A stretch of 9,250 nt of DNA. Origin: Chloroflexota bacterium. Its GTDB lineage: Bacteria; Chloroflexota; Dehalococcoidia; SM23-28-2. The notes under the pieces are model-generated. The model was given only the letters and a program-made list of their open reading frames with translations, was not told the origin of the DNA and searched no databases. Shown here piece by piece: positions 1-4,933 of the stretch. The position numbers and the translations under genes were made by a program. Within the stretch, counting starts at the first letter, position 1. Each line of letters opens with the position of its first letter. The DNA is taken from the NCBI GenBank assembly GCA_030691665.1, contig JAUYDU010000142.1, forward strand, positions 1 to 9,250, given 5' to 3'.

Positions 1-291
1 ACCGGTGAAGGTGAACTGGCCGCTCATGAAGGCGGTGGTCCCGTCCAGCTCGCGGCGCATGATCTTGAGCCAGACGTCAGAGGGAGTGTTGATGGTGACG
101 TTGGGGCTGGGGGCTTCGCCCTCGGTCACCGTGCACTCGCCTCCCTTGACTTCCAGGATGTAGTTGCCGGCCTCGGCGCCCGTCGTCTTAAACTGGATGA
201 CGGCGTTGACGCCGGCCGCCCTCTCGGCCTTGAAGGCCTGGGGCATGTTGGTCATCCCCTCCTTGAAGGTGGATGGAAGCTGCTGAGTCAC
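1..291 (-). CDS. SCP2 sterol-binding-domain protein, copy A (3' end cut by window edge)
   Basis: This small cytosolic protein probably binds a hydrophobic ligand (lipid, fatty acyl or acyl-CoA) in an SCP2 fold; the ligand cannot be told from sequence. Ninety-seven residues are visible, starting at a GTG (MTQQLPSTFKEG). A clear AAGGAGG lies 6-7 nt upstream. The SCP2 pattern is readable: an N-terminal helix with FKAERAAG, strands around VIQFKTTG and YILEVKGGECTV, then NVTINTPSDVWLKI and a final FMSGQFTFTG. About 14 C-terminal residues should lie beyond the edge, judging by the neighbouring copy. It lies 27 bp downstream of copy B on the same strand, with the same ribosome-binding sequence, so the two are probably co-transcribed. 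By eye 82 of 97 residues match copy B, which indicates tandem duplication. SCP2 assignment is firm at family level; function is inferred. Confidence 0.85.
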   Translation of the reverse strand, partial: MTQQLPSTFKEGMTNMPQAFKAERAAGVNAVIQFKTTGAEAGNYILEVKGGECTVTEGEAPSPNVTINTPSDVWLKIMRRELDGTTAFMSGQFTFTG

Positions 292-318
292 GCTGCACCT
301 CCTTGGTGGTGTTTGTTT

Positions 319-654
319 CTACTGCTCGAACCAGCTCCCCATCTGCATGAGGATGCCCATGTCACCGGTGAAGGTGAACTGGCCGCTCATGAAGGCGGTG
401 GCCCCGTCCAGCTCGCGGCGGAGGATCTTGAGCCAGATCTCAGAGGGGGTGTTGATGGTGACGTTGGGGCTGGGGGCTTCGCCCTCGGTCACCGTGCACT
501 TGCCTTCCTTGACCTCGAGGATCCAGTTGCCGGCCTCGGCGCCTGTCACCTTGAACTGGATGACGGTGCTGACACCGGCCGCCCTCTCGGCCTTGAAGGC
601 ACTAGGCATATTGGTGAAAGCCTCCTTGAGGCTTGATGGAAGCTGCTGAGTCAT
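319..654 (-). CDS. SCP2 sterol-binding-domain protein, copy B
   Basis: Complete 111-residue stand-alone SCP2-like protein, about the usual length for a single domain with nothing fused. It is likely a soluble carrier of lipid or acyl-CoA, without a signal peptide or membrane segment. The N-terminal part carries SAFKAERAAG; the beta-sheet region has VIQFKVTG, WILEVKEGKCTV and NVTINTPSEIWLKIL; the C-terminal part has FMSGQFTFTGDMGILMQMGSWF, where a hydrophobic helix normally closes the ligand pocket. The ATG start is preceded by AAGGAGG with 6 nt spacing. Most differences from copy A are conservative (S/T, D/E, V/I, M/L, Y/W), so both copies look under selection and functional. The gene leads the pair; an AT-richer 145-bp gap separates it from the aminotransferase upstream. 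I saw no convincing sigma70-type promoter in that gap. Confidence 0.88.
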   Translation of the reverse strand: MTQQLPSSLKEAFTNMPSAFKAERAAGVSTVIQFKVTGAEAGNWILEVKEGKCTVTEGEAPSPNVTINTPSEIWLKILRRELDGATAFMSGQFTFTGDMGILMQMGSWFEQ

Positions 655-712
655 ACTGCACCTCCTTTTTAGTGATTGCTAAGTTAACGACACAGCGCCA
701 ACTAGGATACCA

Positions 713-760
713 CCAAAGACTTCAATCCGTCCATACCCAGGCGGGAAGTATGTGCTTTGG
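713..760. repeat. Imperfect inverted repeat upstream of the SCP2 pair
   Basis: The left arm CCAAAG+ACTTC (713-723) is matched by the right arm GAAGT...CTTTGG (745-760), with a 5-nt bulge in the right arm and about 21 nt between the arms. It lies in the 145-bp gap between the aminotransferase stop and the SCP2 copy B start, the most AT-rich stretch of the window. It could be an operator, a transcript hairpin between two minus-strand genes, or chance. There is no T-run after it on the minus strand, so it is not a standard intrinsic terminator. Confidence 0.3.
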
Positions 761-799
761 CACCATCATTAATTTTGAAGCGATGGGGGACTGACCTGA

Positions 800-2062
800 T
801 CACAGTTCCCAGAAGGCTGTCAGCTCCCTAGTGACGGAGGGAAGCGCTCCCTGCTGGCGGGCGGGCAAGCCCTGGGGCAGCCCCCGCCTAGCCAGCCGCC
901 GCACGATGTTCAGGGTGGTCTCCACCTCCTCCTCGGTGTTGAAGAAGTCGATGGAGAGGCGGGTGCTGCCGTTTTCGTAGACCGTGCGTCCGACGATGCG
1001 TTCCAGCTCCCAGAGGGCGGCGGTGACGTCCTGGGGGACCAAGCCAGGGATGGCGAAGGAGACCAGGCCGGTGGCCAGGGGGCCGCTGGCGGGACTGACC
1101 AGCTTCACCGGCGGTATCGCGCTGAGGCCGGCTCTGGCTCTGTCGGCGAGGGCGCGTACCCGCTCCTGGATGGCCTCCAGCCCCAGGCGGCGGAGGAAGG
1201 TGATAGCCTCTGCCAGGCCGACGAGGAGGGGGATGCTGACGGTGGTCAGCTCGAACTTGTCGATAGCGTCGGTGCGGGGCTCGTAGTGGCCGGTGTAGGT
1301 GAAGGAGTGGGAGGCGCGATGGGCGACCTTGGGCGGGGGCAGGCCCTCGATGAGGTCGCGGCGAATGTAGAGGGCGCCGGTGCCGGCGGGCCCCAGGAGC
1401 CACTTGTGGCCGGGCAGGGCGTAGAAGTCGCACTCCAGGTCGACGACGTCGACCGGCATCTGGCCCACCGCCTGAGCACCGTCGGCCAGGACGAGGGCTC
1501 GGCCAGGGGCGGAGTGGGCGAGCTGGTTGATCTCCTTCAGAGGGAGGAGGAGGCCGGAGGAGAAGGAGACGTGGCTGAGGACGAACAGCCTGGTGCGGGG
1601 TGAGATGGCCTGGGCGAACTTGTCCACGATCTGGGCGGGCGAGTCGGCGGCGTCCAGTTGGACGATCTTGAGGTTGAGGCGGCGGCGGTCGCGGGCGTAG
1701 TAGCAGGGTATGATGACGGAGGTGTGCTCCATATCGCAGGTGATGAGCTCGTCGCCGGGGGAGAGGTCGAGGCCGTTGAGGACGATGTTGATGCCCTCGG
1801 TAGTGTTCTGCTGGAGAGAGATCTCGTCGGCGGTGGCGCCGAGGAGGTCGGCGACCGCTTGGCGGGCCTGCTGGAGCAGCTCCAGGCGCTGCTCGAGAAG
1901 CGGCGGTGTTGTGGGGCCGCCGAAGCTGTGCTCCTCGAGGGCTCGGCTAATGGCCTCCACCACCGGGCGAGGGGAGGGGCCGGCCCAGCCGGTGTTGAGG
2001 TAGACGACGGCCTGGGTGGCCGGTATCTGGGCGCGGATGGCCGCTACATCCACCGATGCCAT
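800..2062 (-). CDS. Class V aminotransferase / cysteine desulfurase-like PLP enzyme
   Basis: A 420-residue PLP-dependent fold-type I enzyme of the class V family (isopenicillin-N epimerase, selenocysteine lyase and cysteine desulfurase relatives). Visible motifs in order: VYLNTGWAGPSP (20-31) at the substrate site; NTTEG (86-90), which binds the cofactor phosphate; MEHTSVIIP (111-119); SHVSFSSG with His164, which stacks on PLP; LADGAQAVG with Asp194 and Gln197; GHKWLLGP with Lys220, the Schiff-base lysine; and TRLSIDFFNTEEEV, whose Arg368 should hold the substrate carboxylate. I do not see the catalytic-Cys loop of the NifS/IscS type, so I would not call it a cysteine desulfurase. Substrate is unknown. 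Residues after about 392 form a tail beyond the usual fold. The start is uncertain: a GGGAGA lies directly against this ATG but is spaced 9 nt before a GTG three codons later (2051-2053). It lies 114 bp after rpsT and may share its transcript. Confidence 0.85.
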   Translation of the reverse strand: MASVDVAAIRAQIPATQAVVYLNTGWAGPSPRPVVEAISRALEEHSFGGPTTPPLLEQRLELLQQARQAVADLLGATADEISLQQNTTEGINIVLNGLDLSPGDELITCDMEHTSVIIPCYYARDRRRLNLKIVQLDAADSPAQIVDKFAQAISPRTRLFVLSHVSFSSGLLLPLKEINQLAHSAPGRALVLADGAQAVGQMPVDVVDLECDFYALPGHKWLLGPAGTGALYIRRDLIEGLPPPKVAHRASHSFTYTGHYEPRTDAIDKFELTTVSIPLLVGLAEAITFLRRLGLEAIQERVRALADRARAGLSAIPPVKLVSPASGPLATGLVSFAIPGLVPQDVTAALWELERIVGRTVYENGSTRLSIDFFNTEEEVETTLNIVRRLARRGLPQGLPARQQGALPSVTRELTAFWEL

Positions 2063-2081
2063 TCTCCCGGGAGGCTTCCAG

Positions 2082-2099
2082 TGAGGGCGCAGCGAAGGG
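2082..2099. repeat. Possible degenerate copy of the CCCTTCG-type interspersed repeat
   Basis: Read on the minus strand this is CCCTTCGCTGC followed by GCCCTCA, resembling the first half of the element at 2277-2300, which also begins CCCTTCGCTGC. The second half (CTCAGG-RCAGSC) is not kept. It sits between rpsT and the aminotransferase. It may be a decayed copy or a chance match. Confidence 0.3.
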
Positions 2100-2137
2100 C
2101 GGTCACGTTGGGGGTCGTTCTGGGCAGGCCGGGAGGG

Positions 2138-2163
2138 AGGCCTGCCTGCCGGTAGGCAGGTCT
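2138..2163. repeat. Palindromic repeat in the rpsT-aminotransferase gap
   Basis: A near-perfect inverted repeat with no spacer: CCTGCCTGCC (2141-2150) against GGTAGGCAGG (2151-2160). It has one mismatch and extends outward by two further pairs and a possible G-U wobble to 2138-2163. It lies between the rpsT stop and the aminotransferase start and would form a strong hairpin in the minus-strand transcript. No U-run follows, so it looks more like a palindromic repeat element than an intrinsic terminator, though it could stabilise or attenuate the rpsT message. Confidence 0.6.
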
Positions 2164-2176
2164 GGGGGCGGGCCGC

Positions 2177-2668
2177 CTACTTCTCCTTCTTCTTGGCGCG
2201 GCGCTCCTTCTTAGCGGGCTCCTCTTTGCCGGCGCGGCGCTCCTTCTTAGCGGCCTCCTCTTTGCCGGCGCGGCGACCCTTCGCTGCACTCAGGGCAGGC
2301 TCTTTGGTGGTAGACTCGCCCAGACGGGCGGCTACCTGGGTGGCCTCTTCTTTCTTGCCGCGGCGCTTGCGGGCCGGCGGGGCTTCTTGGGCGGCGACGG
2401 CGGCTGCGGCCAGGGCAGCGTTGTACTTCTTGAGGAGGCGGGCCTTGCGCCGGGAGGCGTTGTTGGGGTGGATGACCCCCTTCTGAGCGGCCCGGTCGAG
2501 GGCGCTGACGGCCAGCCGCACCGCCTGGGCCGCTTCGTCGGCATCGGCGGTGGCGATGGCTAGCCGGGCGCTACTGACGAATGTCCTGGCGGCGCTGCTA
2601 TGCACTCGGTTGCGCAAGCGTCGCTGCTCGGAACTGCGCCAGGCCTTGGCTGCGGAACGTGTGCCCAA
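2177..2668 (-). CDS. rpsT: Small ribosomal subunit protein S20 with long basic C-terminal extension
   Basis: S20 binds 16S rRNA early in small-subunit assembly. The first ~85 of 163 residues are S20: AKAWRSSEQRRLRNR (8-22), three long helices, and the family signature KGVIHPNNASRRKARLLKKYNAA (63-85). Normal S20 is about 85-95 residues; here some 75 more follow, rich in Lys, Arg, Glu and Ala. This tail holds EPALSAAKG (123-131), encoded exactly by an interspersed repeat, then RRAGKEEAAKKE, RRAGKEEPAKKE and a partial third unit (132-163). The start is TTG at 2666-2668, with AGGAGGGAG ending 8 nt before it; no in-frame ATG offers a better choice. E. coli rpsT also starts at UUG, which is tied to its translational autocontrol, so similar control is plausible here. 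A good promoter lies just upstream (2704-2732). The S20 core is certain; the tail's role is unknown. Confidence 0.93.
   Translation of the reverse strand: MGTRSAAKAWRSSEQRRLRNRVHSSAARTFVSSARLAIATADADEAAQAVRLAVSALDRAAQKGVIHPNNASRRKARLLKKYNAALAAAAVAAQEAPPARKRRGKKEEATQVAARLGESTTKEPALSAAKGRRAGKEEAAKKERRAGKEEPAKKERRAKKKEK
2195..2275 (-). repeat. 36-bp in-frame tandem repeat in the rpsT tail
   Basis: Two complete 36-nt units (2195-2230 and 2231-2266) differ at only one base that I can see, and a 9-nt partial third unit (2267-2275) follows. Each unit encodes 12 residues of the RRAGKEE(A/P)AKKE type. The array directly abuts the interspersed repeat at 2277-2300. The unit length keeps the frame, so copy number can vary without breaking the gene. 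Confidence 0.9.
2277..2300 (+). repeat. Interspersed repeat, type 1, copy inside rpsT
   Basis: Pattern CCCTTCG-CTGCA-CTCAGG-GCAGGC (24 nt). It shares the CCCTTCG-N5/6-CTCAGG-RCAGSC layout with 4397-4420 and 8450-8474. On the coding strand of rpsT it supplies the residues EPALSAAKG, which are unlike the Lys/Arg-rich sequence around them. This suggests insertion or spread of the element into the tail. Confidence 0.75.
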
Positions 2669-2703
2669 GGGGACGTCTCCCTCCTGCGAAATGGACTGGG
2701 GCT

Positions 2704-2732
2704 ATGATAAGCAAACGGGGGCCTTCTGTCTA
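2704..2732 (-). promoter_or_regulatory. rpsT promoter (-35 TAGACA, -10 TATCAT)
   Basis: On the minus strand TAGACA (2732-2727) is followed after exactly 17 nt by TATCAT (2709-2704); each hexamer matches the sigma70 consensus at five of six bases. The predicted start of transcription is near 2697, giving a leader of about 29 nt that contains the rpsT Shine-Dalgarno. It lies back to back with the murJ promoter. Confidence 0.7.
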
Positions 2733-2756
2733 GGGGGAGATTGGGATGAGGGCAGT

Positions 2757-2765
2757 TGCTATAAT
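2757..2765 (+). promoter_or_regulatory. Extended -10 promoter for murJ
   Basis: TGC-TATAAT is a perfect -10 with the TGn extension. No good -35 lies at 16-18 nt; TTGGGA at 2741-2746 is only 13 nt upstream. Extended -10 promoters can work without a -35. Transcription should start near 2771-2773, about 15 nt before the first murJ ATG, leaving a very short leader. Confidence 0.6.
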
Positions 2766-2786
2766 CGCCTGTAAGGCGACGAGAGG

Positions 2787-4394
2787 ATGAGGAGGAAGAC
2801 CCCCGAAGCGATGTCTCTCAAGCCCTGGGGCGGCGTAGCCGGGGCGGCGATGATCGTGGCGGTAGGCTTTCTGGGCAGCCGCCTGCTGGGTGTGGCCCGC
2901 ACCGTCGTCATAGCCGACGCCTTCGGTACCAGCGATGAGCTGGGGGCCTACTGGGTGGCCTTCCGCCTGCCCGACCTGATCTTTCAGGTCCTGGCCGGGG
3001 CCACCCTGGCCAGCGCCTTCATCCCCACCTTTGCCCGCTACCTGGCCCAGAAGGATGAGGAGGAGAGCTGGCGTCTGGCTAGCTCCGTCCTGAACCTGGT
3101 TGCCGCCACGACGGCCGTCCTGGCCATCGCCGGCGTGCTGCTGGCGCCCCTGCTGGTGCCCCTGATGGCGCCCGGGCTGGGCGAGGAGACCGGCCGCCAG
3201 GACGAGCTGCGCTCGCTCTCGGTGGATCTGACGCGGATCATGCTGGTGTCGCCGGTGCTGTTTGCCATCAGCGCGATGATCAGCGGTATCCTCAACGCCC
3301 GCCAGCACTTCTTCCTGACCGCCCTGGCGCCGATGCTGTACAACCTGGCGATCATCCTGGCGGCGGTCTTCCTGTCCGAGCCCTGGGGCGTGCAGGGCCT
3401 GGCCGCCGGTGTGGTGGCTGGCTCGGCGCTGCACCTGCTGGTGCAGGTGCCGGGGCTGACGAGGGTGGGCATGAGGTATCGCTTTCAGGCGCAGTGGCGC
3501 GATGCGGGGGTGCGGGAGGTGGCCCGGCTGATGCTGCCGCGAGTGGCCGGGCTGGCGGCTGCCCAGGCCAACTTCCTGGTGGCGATCTTCTTCGCCTCCC
3601 AGATGAGCGACGAAACCATCTCCGCCCTCAACTACGCCTGGCTGCTGGTGATGATGCCGCTGGGCCTGTTCGGCATGGCGATCTCCACCGCTGTCTTCCC
3701 GACCCTGGCCCAGCAGGCGTCCGCCTCCGGCGGACTGGACCGTCTGCGGGGCACGCTGTTTGTCAGCCTGCGCTACATCCTCTTCCTCACCATACCGGCC
3801 AGCGTGGGCCTGATCCTGCTGCGGGAGCCGCTGGTGTCGCTGCTGCTGGAGCGAGGCGAGTTCACGGCCGCGGCCACCGACATCACCGCTTCGGCCCTGT
3901 TGTTCTATGCCATCGGCCTGTTCGCCCACAGCGCCATCGAGATCCTCAGCCGCGGCTTCTATGCCCTGCGGGATACCCGCACGCCGGTGGGGCTGGCAGT
4001 TCTGTCGATGGCGCTCAACCTGGCGTTCAGCCTGGCCTTGAAGGGCCCCCTGGAACACGACGGGCTGGCCCTGGCGATGTCCGTGGCGACGATAGTCGAA
4101 GCCTCTCTGCTATTCATCGTTTTCCAGCGGCGCGTCGGGGGCCCGGAAGCGGGCGGCCTGGCGAACTTCCTGGTGCGCACCATCGTCGCCACGGGCCTGA
4201 TGGCGGCGGTGGTGGCGGTCTTCCTGGTAGCCGAGGACGCCGCCGATCCTTTGGCGAGCCACCCGGCCTGGGATGCTCTGGCGAGGGTGGTGGGGGCGAC
4301 TGTTCTGGGCGGAGGGGCCTTCCTCCTGGCGGCGCTGCTGTTGCGCTGCGAGGAGGCCCTGGCCTTCTGGCGTCGCCTGGGCCTGGCGCGCTGA
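2787..4394 (+). CDS. murJ: Lipid II flippase MurJ (MviN) family membrane protein
   Basis: A 535-residue polytopic membrane protein of the MurJ/MviN branch of the MOP superfamily, which moves lipid-linked peptidoglycan precursor across the inner membrane. Family marks: GFLGSRLLGVARTVVIADAFG (27-47), YWVAFRLPDLIFQVLAGATLASAFIPTF (55-82) and SRGFYALRDTRTPVG (388-402). About 13-14 hydrophobic segments run to the end, and the length is usual. Arg32 and Arg38 correspond to the essential N-terminal arginines of E. coli MurJ, but other cavity charges seem replaced (see findings). The start is uncertain: ATG 2787 has only a weak AAGGCG (spacing 8), whereas ATG 2811 gives MSLKPWGG, closer to typical N-termini, with AGGAGG rather far upstream. 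It is transcribed divergently from rpsT. If the organism has little or no peptidoglycan, another lipid-linked substrate is possible. Confidence 0.9.
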   Translation: MRRKTPEAMSLKPWGGVAGAAMIVAVGFLGSRLLGVARTVVIADAFGTSDELGAYWVAFRLPDLIFQVLAGATLASAFIPTFARYLAQKDEEESWRLASSVLNLVAATTAVLAIAGVLLAPLLVPLMAPGLGEETGRQDELRSLSVDLTRIMLVSPVLFAISAMISGILNARQHFFLTALAPMLYNLAIILAAVFLSEPWGVQGLAAGVVAGSALHLLVQVPGLTRVGMRYRFQAQWRDAGVREVARLMLPRVAGLAAAQANFLVAIFFASQMSDETISALNYAWLLVMMPLGLFGMAISTAVFPTLAQQASASGGLDRLRGTLFVSLRYILFLTIPASVGLILLREPLVSLLLERGEFTAAATDITASALLFYAIGLFAHSAIEILSRGFYALRDTRTPVGLAVLSMALNLAFSLALKGPLEHDGLALAMSVATIVEASLLFIVFQRRVGGPEAGGLANFLVRTIVATGLMAAVVAVFLVAEDAADPLASHPAWDALARVVGATVLGGGAFLLAALLLRCEEALAFWRRLGLAR

Positions 4395-4396
4395 GG

Positions 4397-4420
4397 GGCT
4401 GTCCTGAGCCTGCCGAAGGG
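4397..4420 (-). repeat. Interspersed repeat, type 1, copy just after murJ
   Basis: On the minus strand it reads CCCTTCG-GCAGG-CTCAGG-ACAGCC, the same layout as the copies in rpsT and folC but in opposite orientation to them. It begins 2 nt after the murJ stop codon and ends 11 nt before the -35 of the next promoter, filling much of that 76-bp gap. There is no T-run, so it is not an obvious intrinsic terminator for murJ. Confidence 0.7.
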
Positions 4421-4431
4421 GCCCGCCAACG

Positions 4432-4460
4432 TTGTATTCCTGGCCTGTCTGACCTATAAT
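4432..4460 (+). promoter_or_regulatory. Promoter of the zinc-ribbon gene (TTGTAT-17-TATAAT)
   Basis: TTGTAT (4432-4437) is followed after 17 nt by a perfect TATAAT (4455-4460). Transcription is predicted to begin near 4467-4469, only about 2-4 nt before the ATG at 4471, and no Shine-Dalgarno fits in that space. The message is therefore predicted to be leaderless or nearly so. Confidence 0.75.
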
Positions 4461-4470
4461 TTGTTCAGAA

Positions 4471-4803
4471 ATGGCACACAGCGACAAGATTCTCATGTGC
4501 CGCGATTGCGGCACCAGTTTTACGTTCACGGCGGGTGAGCAGGCGTTCTACGCCAGTAGGGGCTTGCTGAACCAGCCGGTGCGCTGTCCTCTGTGCCGTT
4601 CGGCGCGCAAGTCGGGCCGGACACCGGAGGATGGGGGGTACGTGCACTATGGCAGCGCCGCCAGCTTTGGCGGGCGCACGGCGCGGCAGATGCATCCGGC
4701 TGTGTGCAGCGAGTGCGGCCAGATGACGGAGGTGCCGTTTCTGCCGCGGGGCGATAAGCCGGTGTACTGTAGCGAGTGCTATAGCAAGATCCGCGGCCAC
4801 TAG
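4471..4803 (+). CDS. Double zinc-ribbon protein
   Basis: A 110-residue cytosolic protein with two separate four-cysteine zinc-binding modules. The first has CRDC (10-13) and CPLC (39-42) around FTFTAGEQAFYASRGL, the pattern of a small treble-clef/zinc-ribbon family found alone in many bacteria. The second has CSEC (79-82) and CSEC (100-103) around TEVPFLPRGDKPVYC. A flexible Gly/Ser-containing linker joins them (about 44-74). I know of no experimentally assigned role for this architecture; nucleic-acid binding or a link to transcription or translation is a reasonable inference only. The ATG keeps the DKILMCRDC lead-in typical of the family; a later ATG at 4495 would remove it and has no better ribosome site. 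The gene is monocistronic, framed by its own promoter and a strong terminator. Confidence 0.88.
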   Translation: MAHSDKILMCRDCGTSFTFTAGEQAFYASRGLLNQPVRCPLCRSARKSGRTPEDGGYVHYGSAASFGGRTARQMHPAVCSECGQMTEVPFLPRGDKPVYCSECYSKIRGH

Positions 4804-4825
4804 GGGCCAGCGAGGAGGGCGTGCC

Positions 4826-4853
4826 AGGGGCTAGCCAAATCTAGCCCCTTTTT
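4826..4853 (+). terminator. Rho-independent terminator after the zinc-ribbon gene
   Basis: AGGGGCTAG (4826-4834), loop CCAAAT, then the perfect complement CTAGCCCCT (4841-4849) running into TTTTT (4849-4853). It sits 23 nt after the stop codon. This is the only textbook intrinsic terminator I see in the window. Confidence 0.92.
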
Positions 4854-4890
4854 GGTGGGCGACGGCCTTTCTCCAGCGCTCATGGTGGGG

Positions 4891-4896
4891 TATCAT
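4891..4896 (+). promoter_or_regulatory. Candidate -10 for the acyl-CoA dehydrogenase unit
   Basis: TATCAT lies in the short gap between the upstream terminator and the dehydrogenase. Transcription from about 4903 would give a ~30-nt leader with the GGGAGGG ribosome site. No good -35 is present (TTTCTC at 4869-4874 is weak), so this rests mainly on position and the need for a promoter after the terminator. Confidence 0.4.
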
Positions 4897-4933
4897 TAGT
4901 TATGTCTTGTATCAGCAGCGGGAGGGCGCCCAG

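Noticed and set aside
888..1433. A 181-codon minus-strand frame within the aminotransferase gene
   Set aside because: It is Pro/Arg/His-rich out-of-frame sequence; the aminotransferase frame carries all PLP motifs.
2195..2300. CRISPR-like array from the 36-bp repeats
   Set aside because: The units are directly adjacent without spacers and encode an in-frame Lys/Arg-rich tail, so this is a protein-coding tandem repeat.
2730..4058. A 442-codon open frame antisense to murJ
   Set aside because: Its product is low-complexity Gln/Gly/His/Arg-rich sequence typical of the reverse of GC-rich coding DNA, while the plus strand gives a clear MurJ protein.
3494..4459. A 321-codon plus-strand frame overlapping murJ
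   Set aside because: Its Gly/Pro/Ala/Arg-rich composition is that of an out-of-frame reading of murJ.
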